64,000 nucleotides of DNA from NCBI RefSeq assembly GCF_012849555.1, contig NZ_CP051685.1, positions 1-64,000 of the forward strand, given 5' to 3'. Positions 28,735-38,166 of this stretch are shown here, piece by piece. Below the pieces are notes generated by a model, which did not search any database, was not told where the DNA came from, and was given only the letters and a program-made list of their open reading frames with translations. Positions within the stretch are counted from its first letter, which is position 1, and each line of letters opens with the position of its first letter. Source of the stretch: Massilia forsythiae (GTDB lineage: Bacteria > Pseudomonadota > Gammaproteobacteria > Burkholderiales > Burkholderiaceae_D). A program made the translations under genes and the position numbers.

Positions 28735-31716
28735 ATGCCGAAATTCGCGCGTTCCAGCCTTAACCAGAAATTGACCGGCATCTGCCTGACGGCGGCGGCC
28801 AGCGCCCTGCTGGTCGCCTACCTGGCATTCGCCGTGACCTCGGTGCTGGGCCACCTGCAGGCGCAGCGCCTGCAACTGGCGACGCTGGCCGGCGTGGTCT
28901 CGGCCAACAGCCTGGACGCCCTGCGATCGAAGGACCGCCGCCTGGCCTTCCAGGTGCTGGCCACGCTGCGCGAGCAGGACAACGTCACGCTGGCGGTACT
29001 GTACGACCGCAATGGCCGGCCGTTCGCCGACTGGCGCCCGGGCCAGGCGGCGCCGGTATTTGCGCAAGCGGCGCTGCCGAAACGCGAGCCGGAGCGCAAG
29101 GCCGGTCGCCGCGCGGCCCCGGCCAGGGATGCCGACGACGGCGCGTCCCTCGCCACCGGCGCCGGCGGCGCCGCGCTGCCGCCGGCACCGCCGTTCGACC
29201 GCGAGGCGCTGCTCGAGGCCAATCTCGCCGGCGGCCGCGCCTGGCTGCCGGCGATGCGCGTGTATCGCGCGGCCGGGGCCGACGACGGTGAGGACAAGGG
29301 CGCCGGCGACGCCGCTGTCCCCGCCGGCCTGGTCATGATCGAGGCCGACCAGGTGCCGGTATGGCTCGACCTGCTGCGCGCGCTGAGCGTGATGGGGGCG
29401 GCCATGATGGTGGCGCTGGGCACGGCCCTGGTGCTGGCGCGGCGCGTGCGGCGCAACATCGCCGACCCGGTGGCGAAACTGATCAATGCCGCGCAAAAGG
29501 TGTCGGCCAGCCAGAACTACACGCTGCGCATCGCCCACCAGCGCACCGACGAACTGGGCACGCTGATCGACAGCTTCAACAACATGCTGGCCCAGGTCGA
29601 GGGCCGCGGCCAGGCGCTGACCCACCACCGCGACGAACTGGAGCGCCAGGTCGGGGTACGCACCGAACAGCTGGAAAAGGCCAAGAACGCGGCCGAGGCG
29701 GCCAGCCGCGCGAAGAGCGCCTTCCTGGCCACCATGAGCCACGAGATCCGCACCCCGATGAACGGCGTGCTCGGCATGACGGAAATGCTGCTCGGGACCG
29801 AGCTCAGCGACACCCAGCGCAACTACACGCGCCTGGTCAAGCAATCCGGCGAGCACCTGCTGGTGATCATCAACGACATCCTCGACTTTTCCAAGATCGA
29901 GGCCGGCAAGCTGACGGTCGAGTACATCAACTTCAACCTGTGGGACCTGCTGGACGACATCCACACCGTGTACACGCCGCAGGCCGAGGCCAAGGGCATC
30001 CTGCTGCACTTCGACATCGCCAACGACATCCCGGTGGCGATCTGCGGCGACCCGAACCGGCTGCGCCAGATCATGGCCAACCTGCTCGGCAACGCCATCA
30101 AGTTCACCGAGCAGGGCCGCATCCTGGCCACGGTGCGCATCGCCAGCGAGGACAACCAGGCGGTGATGCTGCGCTTCGAGGTGCACGACACCGGCATCGG
30201 CATCTCGCGCGAGGCGCGCGGACGCATCTTCGACGCCTTTTCGCAGGCCGACGACTCGACCACGCGCAAGTACGGCGGCACCGGCCTGGGCCTGGCGATC
30301 TCGAAGCTGCTGGTGGAACTGATGGGCGGCGCGATCGGCGTGGAAAACGCGCTGAGCCAGGGCACGGTCACCCAGGGCACGGTGTTCTGGTTCACGGTGG
30401 CCTTCGACAAGCGCCGCGTCGACCCGGACGCGCCGGGCGACCACCAGCACACCATCGACGGTTTGCGCGTGCTGGTGGTGGACGAGCGCGAGGGCAGCCG
30501 CATCGGCCTGGAGCGCCACCTGGCGGCCTGGCGCGTCGAATGCGACGGCGCCGAGAGCGCGGACGAGGCGCGCGAGCGCCTGCACGAGGCGGCGCGCGAC
30601 GGCCGTCCCTACGACGCCGCCCTGCTCGACATGGAGCTGGAACACACCAGCGGCCTGCTGCTGGCCGCCGGCATCAAGGGCAACGCCGGCACGCGCGCCA
30701 CGCGCCTGATCCTGCTCAGCCCCGAGAAGCTGGCCGCCGACCCGGTGCAGCGGCGCCAGGCCGGCGTCGCCTACCAGCTGATCAAGCCGGCGCGCGCGGC
30801 CGACCTGTTCGCCTGCCTGGCGACCCGGCCGCGCGGCCAGGTGGCGCCGGCGGCGCGCTTCGTGCCGTCCGCGCCGCTGGTGCGCGACGACGACCTGCAG
30901 CGCGTGCGCCGCGTGCTGCTGGCCGAGGACAACCCGGTCAACATCGAAGTCGCCCGCGCCATGCTGGAAAGCCTCGACCTGCGCGTGGACGCCGTGCACA
31001 ACGGCGAGCAGGCGCTGCAGGCGCTGCGCGACACGCCCGACGATCACTACGACGCCGTGCTGATGGATTGCCAGATGCCGGTGATGGACGGCTTCGCCGC
31101 CACCGCCACCATCCGCCGCGACGAGCGCGAAGCCGGGCACGGCCGGATCTTGCCGATCATCGCCATCACCGCCAACGCCTTGCAGGGTGACCGCGAGGCC
31201 TGCCTCGCCGCCGGCATGGACGACTACCTGTCCAAGCCCTTCACCCAGCAAGAACTGGCGGCCGTGCTGGGGCGCTGGATGGCGCTGCCGCTGGCCGGCA
31301 GCGTGCACCACGACGACGCCCCGCCGCGCCTGCCGCCCGAGTCGGTCGAGGTGATCCAGCGCGACGTCATCAACCGCGGCGCGCTGGAAAAGATCCGCAT
31401 GCTGTCGCGCGAACGCGGCGACGCGCTGGTGCAGAAGGTGGTGTCGGTGTACGTCGACGACACCCCGCAGCAGCTGCGCACCCTGCGCCGCGCCATCGAC
31501 GGCCTCGACACCGGCAACGTGCGGCGCATCGCGCACACGCTGAAATCGGCCAGCGCAAACGTCGGCGCCGACGTCCTGGCGGCGCTGTGCAAGGACCTGG
31601 AACACCTCGGCCGCACCGACACCACCGAAGGCGCCGACGCGATCCTGACCGACATGGAGCACGAATTCCAGTCGGTCCGCCATTCGCTCACCGCCATCCT
31701 CGAGAAGGAAACCTGA
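28735..31716 (+). CDS. BarA-like hybrid sensor kinase
   Basis: 993 aa. N-terminal membrane helix (about 15-40), periplasmic part of about 170 residues (to 215), second helix, HAMP (about 240-290), HisKA with [10 protein letters not shown], HATPase ([20 protein letters not shown]), two receiver domains (about 575-690 and 725-850; the second has AEDNPVN, LLMDCQMP-type phospho-Asp and SKPF) and a C-terminal Hpt domain ([14 protein letters not shown]). The first receiver begins [10 protein letters not shown] and keeps LLDME and a lysine, so it may be functional. The layout equals BarA/EvgS-type phosphorelays. The next gene is a GGDEF-EAL response regulator, its probable output partner. Confidence 0.93.
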   Translation: MPKFARSSLNQKLTGICLTAAASALLVAYLAFAVTSVLGHLQAQRLQLATLAGVVSANSLDALRSKDRRLAFQVLATLREQDNVTLAVLYDRNGRPFADWRPGQAAPVFAQAALPKREPERKAGRRAAPARDADDGASLATGAGGAALPPAPPFDREALLEANLAGGRAWLPAMRVYRAAGADDGEDKGAGDAAVPAGLVMIEADQVPVWLDLLRALSVMGAAMMVALGTALVLARRVRRNIADPVAKLINAAQKVSASQNYTLRIAHQRTDELGTLIDSFNNMLAQVEGRGQALTHHRDELERQVGVRTEQLEKAKNAAEAASRAKSAFLATMSHEIRTPMNGVLGMTEMLLGTELSDTQRNYTRLVKQSGEHLLVIINDILDFSKIEAGKLTVEYINFNLWDLLDDIHTVYTPQAEAKGILLHFDIANDIPVAICGDPNRLRQIMANLLGNAIKFTEQGRILATVRIASEDNQAVMLRFEVHDTGIGISREARGRIFDAFSQADDSTTRKYGGTGLGLAISKLLVELMGGAIGVENALSQGTVTQGTVFWFTVAFDKRRVDPDAPGDHQHTIDGLRVLVVDEREGSRIGLERHLAAWRVECDGAESADEARERLHEAARDGRPYDAALLDMELEHTSGLLLAAGIKGNAGTRATRLILLSPEKLAADPVQRRQAGVAYQLIKPARAADLFACLATRPRGQVAPAARFVPSAPLVRDDDLQRVRRVLLAEDNPVNIEVARAMLESLDLRVDAVHNGEQALQALRDTPDDHYDAVLMDCQMPVMDGFAATATIRRDEREAGHGRILPIIAITANALQGDREACLAAGMDDYLSKPFTQQELAAVLGRWMALPLAGSVHHDDAPPRLPPESVEVIQRDVINRGALEKIRMLSRERGDALVQKVVSVYVDDTPQQLRTLRRAIDGLDTGNVRRIAHTLKSASANVGADVLAALCKDLEHLGRTDTTEGADAILTDMEHEFQSVRHSLTAILEKET

Positions 31717-31717
31717 C

Positions 31718-33928
31718 ATGCCAGCCCCCTATTCCACCAAGCGCGCCAACCAGCCCGCAGTCGTGCTGGTCGCCGACGACGATCCGGTGATGCGGCTGTT
31801 GATGCTGGAGATGCTCGACGGCGTCGGCCTGGCCGGCATCGAGGCCGAGGACGGCGTGCAGGCCGTGCGCATGGCGCGCGAGCACTCGCCGGACCTGATC
31901 CTGATGGACATCGAGATGCCCAACATGGACGGCTTCGCCGCCTGCCGCGCGATCCGCGACGCCGCCAACGGCACCACCGTCCCGATCGTGATGGTCACCG
32001 GCGGCGACGACCTGGAAGCGGTCACCAACGCCTACGAGGCCGGCGCCACCGACTTCGTCTCGAAGCCGATCAACTGGCCGATCCTGGGCCACCGCGTGCT
32101 GTACGTGCTGCGCGCCAGCGACGCCATCGTGCGCCTGCGCATCGCCGACGCCCAGAACCGCGCCGTGCTGGCGGCCATTCCCGACAGCTTCTTCCGCATG
32201 TCGCGCGAGGGCATCTACCTCGACTACGAACCCGGCCGCGACCATCCCGGCCGTGGCGGCCACGGCCTGCGCGACACCTTCCCGGCCGCCGATTGCGTCG
32301 GCAAGCACATCGCCGACGTGCTGCCGGACGAGATCGCCGAGCGCATGCTGGAACAGGTCGAGATGGCGCTCGAGGTGCAGCAGGTGCGCTCGGTCGAGTA
32401 CGAACTGGTGCGCTTCGGCGAGCCGCAGCACTTCGAGGCGCGCCTGGTGGCCACCGGACCTTCGGAGGTGCTGGGACTGGTGCGCGACATCAGCGAGCGC
32501 AAGCGCGCGGAAGAGCAGATCCGGCGCCTGGCCTATTGCGACAGCCTGACCGGCATCCCCAACCGCCAGGCTTTCCTGGAGATGCTGGAACGCGAGCTGC
32601 AGCGCTCGAAGGTCGGCAACCGCAAGTTCGCGGTGCTGTTCATGGACCTGGACGCGTTCAAGCGCATCAACGACACGCTCGGCCACAACGTCGGCGACCA
32701 GCTGCTGCAGCTGGTGTCGGAGCGCCTGCGCGAGACCATCCGGCCGAGCGACATGCTATCGCGCGTGGATACCGGCCTGCGGGTCGACACCGGCGCGCGC
32801 AAAGGATCGGAGTCCAGCCTGGAGGCGCGCCAGGGCACCAACCTGGCGCGCCTGGGCGGCGACGAATTCACGATCCTGATCCCCGACCTGGATCGCGTCG
32901 AATATGCGCTCAACGTCGCCCACCGCGTAAAAGATGCGATGCGCCGGCCTTTCCTCATCGAGGGCAACGAGATTTTTGTGACCGCCAGCATCGGCATTTC
33001 GCTGTTCCCGGAAGACGGCGACGATTGCAACTCGCTGCTGAAGTTCGCCGACACCGCGATGTACCACGCCAAGAACTGCGGCAAGAACAACGCCAAGCTG
33101 TATTCGTCGTCGCTGACGATGCAGATCATGAGCCACGTGAAGCTGGAAGTCGGCCTGCGCAAGGCGCTGCAGAACGACGAGCTGTACCTGCTGTACCAGC
33201 CGCAGCTGGACGTGCGCTCGAACGAGATCGTCGGCGTCGAGGCGCTGATCCGCTGGCGCCACGCCGAGCGCGGCGTGGTCTCGCCGACCGAGTTCATCCC
33301 GCTGGCCGAAGAGACCGGCCTGATCGTGCCGATCGGCGAATGGGTGCTGCGCACGGCCTGCAACCAGGCGCGCATCTGGCAGCGCCCGGGCCGGCGTCCG
33401 CTGCGGGTGGCGGTGAACCTGTCGGCCAAGCAGTTCAAGGACGAGAACCTGAGCCAGATCGTGCTCTCTGCCCTGCACGACACCGGCCTCGATCCGCGCC
33501 TGCTCGAACTCGAGCTGACCGAAGGCACGCTGATGGACGACGCCAAGGCGACCCTGGCCACGCTGGAGCAGCTGCGCGGCATCGGCGTGTACCTGTCGAT
33601 CGACGACTTCGGCACCGGCTATTCGTCGATGAACTACCTGAAACGCTTCGACGTGCGTGCGCTGAAGATCGACCGCAGCTTCATCAGCGGCCTGCCGCAG
33701 GATTCCGAGAACGCCGCCATCACGCGCGCCATCATCGCCATGGCGCACGGCCTGAAGATGGTGGTGGTGGCCGAGGGCGTGGAGACCGGCGAGCAGCTCG
33801 TCATGCTGGAAGAATACGGCTGCGACCTGGTCCAGGGCTTTTACCTGGGGCGGCCGGCGCCGGCGGATTCGGTGACCGGGATGCTGCAGGCGACGCCGAA
33901 GATCTGGTTGCCGTTGTCGGCCAAGTGA
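31718..33928 (+). CDS. REC-PAS-GGDEF-EAL response regulator
   Basis: 736 aa, starting one base after the kinase stop. Receiver (about 15-130, VADDDPVM, LMDIEMP, SKPINW), a PAS-like part (about 150-275, ending ISERKRAEEQIRRLAYCDSLTGIPNRQ), GGDEF (about 275-470, intact LGGDEF, with a roughly 30-residue insertion DTGLRVDTGARKGSESS before it) and EAL (about 485-730, GVEALIRW, DDFGTGYSS). It should make and degrade c-di-GMP under control of the phosphorelay kinase before it. The insertion within the GGDEF region is unusual. Confidence 0.92.
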   Translation: MPAPYSTKRANQPAVVLVADDDPVMRLLMLEMLDGVGLAGIEAEDGVQAVRMAREHSPDLILMDIEMPNMDGFAACRAIRDAANGTTVPIVMVTGGDDLEAVTNAYEAGATDFVSKPINWPILGHRVLYVLRASDAIVRLRIADAQNRAVLAAIPDSFFRMSREGIYLDYEPGRDHPGRGGHGLRDTFPAADCVGKHIADVLPDEIAERMLEQVEMALEVQQVRSVEYELVRFGEPQHFEARLVATGPSEVLGLVRDISERKRAEEQIRRLAYCDSLTGIPNRQAFLEMLERELQRSKVGNRKFAVLFMDLDAFKRINDTLGHNVGDQLLQLVSERLRETIRPSDMLSRVDTGLRVDTGARKGSESSLEARQGTNLARLGGDEFTILIPDLDRVEYALNVAHRVKDAMRRPFLIEGNEIFVTASIGISLFPEDGDDCNSLLKFADTAMYHAKNCGKNNAKLYSSSLTMQIMSHVKLEVGLRKALQNDELYLLYQPQLDVRSNEIVGVEALIRWRHAERGVVSPTEFIPLAEETGLIVPIGEWVLRTACNQARIWQRPGRRPLRVAVNLSAKQFKDENLSQIVLSALHDTGLDPRLLELELTEGTLMDDAKATLATLEQLRGIGVYLSIDDFGTGYSSMNYLKRFDVRALKIDRSFISGLPQDSENAAITRAIIAMAHGLKMVVVAEGVETGEQLVMLEEYGCDLVQGFYLGRPAPADSVTGMLQATPKIWLPLSAK

Positions 33929-33963
33929 TGGCTGGGTGCGCAAAGCTCGTGGTGCGCGCATAA

Positions 33964-34092
33964 CGTCGTCCCCGGCCTTGGCGGCCCCCTTGGCGGGGAC
34001 CCATACGTAGCTGAACGAAGTCGCTAGCATTCGCAATGCTTAAAACTCAGCATGGGTCCCCGCCAAGGGGGCCGCCAAGGCCGGGGACGACG
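33964..34092. repeat. Long perfect inverted repeat, REP type
   Basis: Two 41-bp arms, 33964-34004 and 34052-34092, are exact reverse complements with a 47-bp centre. Each arm starts or ends with the REP core ATGGGTCCCCGCC and GGGGACGACG also seen near 54.2 and 62.2 kb. It sits between convergent genes (the GGDEF-EAL gene and the acylase gene) and may act as a bidirectional terminator. The rest of 33,929-34,171 holds nothing else. Confidence 0.85.
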
Positions 34093-34171
34093 TTCATAAG
34101 GCCGTGCATGGAACAACGTTGGTGCCTGCAATTGCATCGAACAAGCACAGTCGTTCGAGCTGACGCAGCTT

Positions 34172-36595
34172 CTACTTGGTGAATACCAGCGTGTATTGCG
34201 CCGCCCCCGGCAACAGCGGCCTGGCTTCCCCCTTCACCCACGCCTCGTGGCCGCGCAGGAAGAACGGCGACAGCGGATGCCCGCTCTGCCCGCCCGGCAT
34301 GTCGAACAGGCCCTCTTCCTCGCGTCCCGGCGACACCGTCATCCGTTCCGACTGACCGAACTTCGGTCCGGCCACGCGCGGCATGTTGGCGTCGCCCGGC
34401 AACTGGTCCGGCGGCGCGCCCAGCCAGCGCGTCAGGAACGGCAACGCCATCGTGAACGGGTGCGCGATCGCCGCCGTGTTGCGCCGTCCCCAGGTGGCCT
34501 GCGCCAGCGGCGTGCCGTCGGCCGTCAGCTCGGCGATGGTGCGGTCGATCGCCGCCAGCTCGACGGCGCGCCAGTCGCGGTAGCCGCGCGGCAGCCAGGC
34601 CGGCGGACGCGCATCCAGCAGGCGCTCGACCACGTCACCCCAGCGCGAGGTCGCGGCCAGCATGCTCGCCTTGGGATCGAGCGCGCCCATCTGCGCGTTG
34701 GCGCCGGCGAACAGCACATCGTGCAGCGACCAGCGCCATTGCTGCGCCAGGCGGTAGCCGACCGAACCCACGCTGGCGTGGCCATCCCAGCCGGCCAGCA
34801 GCAGGCGCCGGAATGCGGCGCGCTGCGGGTGGCCCGCCAGCGCGGCCTCGTCGAGCACGCCGAGCGCGCGCGTGCGCCAGCCGTCCACGTACAGGGCGCG
34901 GTCGTCGAGGCAGGCGCGGAAGGCCGCGGCCACGTCGGCCCTGGCACCCAGGCTGCGCACCCGCTCGCCCAGCTGGCGCGCGCGGGCGCCGAGGTCGAAG
35001 CCGGCGTCGCCCAGCAGTTCGGCGCCGGCCCCGGCCAGCTGGCGGCTGTTGGCGGTCACCAGCTGGCCGCCGGGCGGATTGATCAAGTGCGGATGCGCGG
35101 CGGGCGCCAGCAATCCGTTCCAGGTCGGCGCGCCGCCATCGTACGCCAGCGGAAACGACACGGCGCCGCTGTCCTGGCCGCGCAGGGCGGCGCGGTCCGG
35201 CAGCGCGCCGGCGACGGTCCAGCCGATGTTGCCGCGGGTGTCGCCCAGCACGATGTTCTGGGCCGGAATGCCGTCGTCGGCGGCCGCCGCCAGGCCCTCC
35301 TCGAGCGTGGCGGCGCGCTCCAGGCGCAGGTGGTGCAGGTTGACCGCGGCGGGATCGTGCGCGACCCAGTGCACCGCGTAGCGTGCGCCGCCGGCGTCGC
35401 GGATCGGTCCCAGGCTGGTCTCGCGCACCAGCAGGCGCTGCGCCGGCTGGCCCTTGACCAGGATGGTTTCCGCGTGCTCCGCCGGCGTCTCCCAGCCGCT
35501 GGGTGTGCGCACCTGGCCCGGATGCGCGGGGTCTTCCTGCAGACGGACCAGGTCGAGCGTGTCGGCGTAGCTGTTGGTGAAGGCCCAGGCCAGGTCGCCG
35601 TTGCTGCCGACGATGACGGTGGGCGGCGCGCCCGGCAGGGTGACGCCGACCACGCGCCGTTGCCGGCCCTGCGCGTCCGGATAATGCAGCGCCAGCCGGT
35701 ACCAGATGTTCGGCAATTGCAGGCCGAGGTGCATGTCGTCGGAGACGATCGCCGCGCCGCTGGCGGTGCGGGTGCCGGCCAGCGCGTAATTGTTGCTGCC
35801 GACCGCGTCGGTGAAGCCGATGCCGGCCACCTGGCGCGCCGGCGCCGCCGCGCCCCCGGTCCACCAGGCCGGCGCGGACGCGGGGATCGGCGCCGGCGCC
35901 TGCGCGATGCCCGGTGCATCCAGCGGCGCGTCCCAGCGGCTCGATGACGGCAACAGGAAGGCGCGCTGGTCGGCGTCGAGCTTGTCCATCAGCCAGCCGC
36001 GTGCCAGTTCGCGCGGTTCCTGGTTACCCTGTAAATCGAAATACATCGCCCAGATCACCAGCAGCGAGTCGGCCGCGCTCCAGCGGCGCGGCGCGGCGCC
36101 GCTCAGCAGGTATTCGAACGGGCGCGCACCGAGCGCGTCGAGGCCATCGTTGACGCCGGCGACATAGCGCTCGATGAAGCCGCGCTCTTGCGGGCTCAAT
36201 CGCTGCAGCGCAACCTGGGCGCGGGCGCGAAAACGATGCAGACGGTGCGCGCGGTCGAGCGGCAGCGCCTTCGGCCCGAACAGCTCGGCCAGCTCGCCGG
36301 CGGCGCTGCGGCGCAGCAGGTCCATCTGGAAGAAGCGTTCCTGCCCGTGCACGAAACCGGTGGCATAAGCCAGGTCGAGGCGGTTGGCGCCGCTGATGGC
36401 GGGCACCCCATCCGCGTCGCGCGCCACCGTCACCGACGCCGCCAGCAGCGGCGAATGGCGCCGGCCTTCCAGCACGGGAAGGCTGGCGCGCAGGGTCAGC
36501 CAGCCGCCCAGCAGCGCCAGCGCCGCCAGGCCGATCAGCAATGCCGGCAGGCGCCGTGCCCAGACCGTCCAACCACGCTTGCGTCCACTTCGCAT
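34172..36595 (-). CDS. Penicillin/AHL acylase-family protein
   Basis: 807 aa. I chose ATG 36595 (GGGAGAAGCAC before it) over an upstream frame start. A membrane anchor or signal (about residues 15-35) is followed by the alpha chain, a linker, and the nucleophile region AVGSNNYAL, where the chain is expected to be cut between Gly266 and Ser267 so that Ser267 becomes the N-terminal nucleophile. Members cut acyl amides of penicillins, AHL signals or cyclic lipopeptides; which one cannot be told. It reads convergently with the upstream signalling genes, separated by REP repeats. Confidence 0.88.
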   Translation of the reverse strand: MRSGRKRGWTVWARRLPALLIGLAALALLGGWLTLRASLPVLEGRRHSPLLAASVTVARDADGVPAISGANRLDLAYATGFVHGQERFFQMDLLRRSAAGELAELFGPKALPLDRAHRLHRFRARAQVALQRLSPQERGFIERYVAGVNDGLDALGARPFEYLLSGAAPRRWSAADSLLVIWAMYFDLQGNQEPRELARGWLMDKLDADQRAFLLPSSSRWDAPLDAPGIAQAPAPIPASAPAWWTGGAAAPARQVAGIGFTDAVGSNNYALAGTRTASGAAIVSDDMHLGLQLPNIWYRLALHYPDAQGRQRRVVGVTLPGAPPTVIVGSNGDLAWAFTNSYADTLDLVRLQEDPAHPGQVRTPSGWETPAEHAETILVKGQPAQRLLVRETSLGPIRDAGGARYAVHWVAHDPAAVNLHHLRLERAATLEEGLAAAADDGIPAQNIVLGDTRGNIGWTVAGALPDRAALRGQDSGAVSFPLAYDGGAPTWNGLLAPAAHPHLINPPGGQLVTANSRQLAGAGAELLGDAGFDLGARARQLGERVRSLGARADVAAAFRACLDDRALYVDGWRTRALGVLDEAALAGHPQRAAFRRLLLAGWDGHASVGSVGYRLAQQWRWSLHDVLFAGANAQMGALDPKASMLAATSRWGDVVERLLDARPPAWLPRGYRDWRAVELAAIDRTIAELTADGTPLAQATWGRRNTAAIAHPFTMALPFLTRWLGAPPDQLPGDANMPRVAGPKFGQSERMTVSPGREEEGLFDMPGGQSGHPLSPFFLRGHEAWVKGEARPLLPGAAQYTLVFTK

Positions 36596-36860
36596 GTGCT
36601 TCTCCCACGCCGAAAGATGCGCATATTGCCAGAAAAACCATGTGCGGGCGACTACCACGACAGGTGGCACACGATTTGGTTCCGCCGGCTCGTTTGAGGG
36701 ACGTTGAGGAACACTCGTCACCCTGTCTTATGCTGGGACAGGGTCGCATAGGCGCCGGGCATTCGCGTGGCGCATAGGCACCGGGCGTCGGCGCCGGGCG
36801 TCGGTGCCGTGCGTTTGCGCTGGTGCAGTGCGCCTGCCTGTCAATTGCCGGGAGCTTGCC

Positions 36861-37148
36861 ATGCGTTCAGTGCTATCGCTGATGTTGCTGTTATCGCTGG
36901 TGCTGCTGTCCGGCTGCAGCACACCGCAGGAGCGCGCCGCGCGCAAGCAGGCCGAGGTCGAGCAGATGATGGTGGTGTATGGCCCCGCGTGCAGCCGTCT
37001 CGGCTATACCGCCGGCTCCGATCCATGGCGCCACTGCATCATCCAGCTCAGCACGCGGGATGAGCTGCCGCGCTACGGCGCCTACCCGGGCTATTACTCG
37101 GCCTGGGGGCCGGAACCCTGGCATGGCGGCTGGTGGGGCCGCTGGTAG
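36861..37148 (+). CDS. Small putative lipoprotein
   Basis: 95 aa from ATG 36861 (CGGGAGCTTGCC). The signal peptide ends LLSGC, a lipobox with the lipidated Cys at residue 19. The mature part has two cysteines (YGPACSRLGYTAG, WRHCIIQ) and a Tyr/Gly/Trp-rich end (YPGYYSAWGPEPWHGGWWGRW). The conserved pattern CxxLGYxxGxxxWxxC is typical of small outer-membrane-associated lipoproteins of unknown function. The 265-bp gap before it has tandem-like GCGCCGGGC words and no clear promoter. Confidence 0.75.
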   Translation: MRSVLSLMLLLSLVLLSGCSTPQERAARKQAEVEQMMVVYGPACSRLGYTAGSDPWRHCIIQLSTRDELPRYGAYPGYYSAWGPEPWHGGWWGRW

Positions 37149-37184
37149 GAAATGGCGCCGCGGCGTGTACCGTACACCCACGGC

Positions 37185-37265
37185 GGCATTGGCGGCATTG
37201 GCGATATTGGCGATATTGGCGGGGTTGGCGGCGTTAGCGGCGTTGGTGGCGTTGGTGGCGTTGGC
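37185..37265. repeat. 9-bp tandem repeat (nine units)
   Basis: Nine consecutive units of the form G-N-N-N-TTGGC (variants GGCATTGGC, GATATTGGC, GGCGTTGGT and others) cover 81 bp between the lipoprotein stop and the deacetylase stop. They lie outside both genes; the antisense frame that runs through them is not used. The number of units is likely to vary between strains. Confidence 0.85.
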
Positions 37266-37305
37266 GTTACGATCGGCATCGACGGCAGCGCGCTGGTGGA
37301 GCGCA

Positions 37306-38166
37306 TCACATGCCAGCCCGGCACGCATCCAGCCGGCGCGCGCATTCGGCCTTGGTCATCGCCTCGCGCCGCGCCAGCAGCCGAGCCAGCAGGCGCTGCA
37401 TGTGCCGTACCAGCGCCGGATGGCGCACGTCCGGCGGATGCAGGCTGAAACGCACCAGCGGCCTGTGCGCCAGCAGGGCCGCGGTGGCGTCGGCGACGCG
37501 CGGCGACAGCAGCCGGCCGCCGCGGTTGCGCGCCGCATACACCAGCGAAGGCGACCACAGCGGCTCTGGCGGCGCCGGCCTGCCCCCGGTACTCCGCAGG
37601 CAATGGAAATGCGCGAAGGTGGTGACGTAGGCGAAGCCGGACCCGCGCAGCGCGCGCCAGGCACCCTGCCCCAGCAGCCAGGCCGGCGGCACGAAGCCGG
37701 CGGGCGTCCAGCCGCGTGCGGCGAACCAGGCCCGGCCGAGTTCGATGCGGCGCCGCGCCTCGGCCTCGTCCAGCGCCGCGAACTCGCCTTCGCGGCGCGT
37801 GTACACGTTGCGCAGCAGGTAATCGCCGACGGCGCGCATGCCGCGCACGCGGTCGCCGCTGCCCATGCCGGCGCCATTGCCGGCGCCGTCCAGATGGCTG
37901 AACCCGTGCAGGCACAATTCGTCGCCGCGCCCGAGCGCCGCATCCAACCCGGCTTCCATGACGGGGGACCGTTCGGGCCGCAAGTGATAATGCGGCACCA
38001 CCAGCCAGGTCAGCGGGATGTCGGCCACGGCGCGCAGCGCTTGCGCCAGCCGCATGCACTCGTCCCAGGTGGCCGGCGCCACGTCGTGGATCGACACGCA
38101 CAGCCAGCGCGGCGCGGGAACCGGCGACGCCACGCGCACGCCATCCGCGTTCTCAGTCCGTGACAC
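37306..38166 (-). CDS. Polysaccharide deacetylase-like (DUF2334) protein
   Basis: 286 aa from GTG 38166, with GGAGCGCGTCT just upstream; it overlaps the end of the glycosyltransferase gene by 14 bases. Residues 20-45 hold SIHDVAPATWDE, the D of a metal-binding HD pair, then LCLHGFSH (about 95-105), typical of DUF2334 deacetylases; the C-terminus is arginine-rich. The enzymes remove N-acetyl groups from polysaccharides. The coupled glycosyltransferase suggests a role in surface polysaccharide. No signal peptide is visible, so location is unclear. Confidence 0.75.
   Translation of the reverse strand: MSRTENADGVRVASPVPAPRWLCVSIHDVAPATWDECMRLAQALRAVADIPLTWLVVPHYHLRPERSPVMEAGLDAALGRGDELCLHGFSHLDGAGNGAGMGSGDRVRGMRAVGDYLLRNVYTRREGEFAALDEAEARRRIELGRAWFAARGWTPAGFVPPAWLLGQGAWRALRGSGFAYVTTFAHFHCLRSTGGRPAPPEPLWSPSLVYAARNRGGRLLSPRVADATAALLAHRPLVRFSLHPPDVRHPALVRHMQRLLARLLARREAMTKAECARRLDACRAGM

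Noticed and set aside
28675..31719. 1014-aa frame on the minus strand opposite the hybrid kinase
   Set aside because: Antisense shadow of the kinase; no recognisable protein.
37094..38101. 335-aa minus frame reading the 9-bp repeats as Asn/Ala/Ile/Thr repeats
   Set aside because: A frame artefact of the repeat; the deacetylase uses another frame with a GTG start and RBS.
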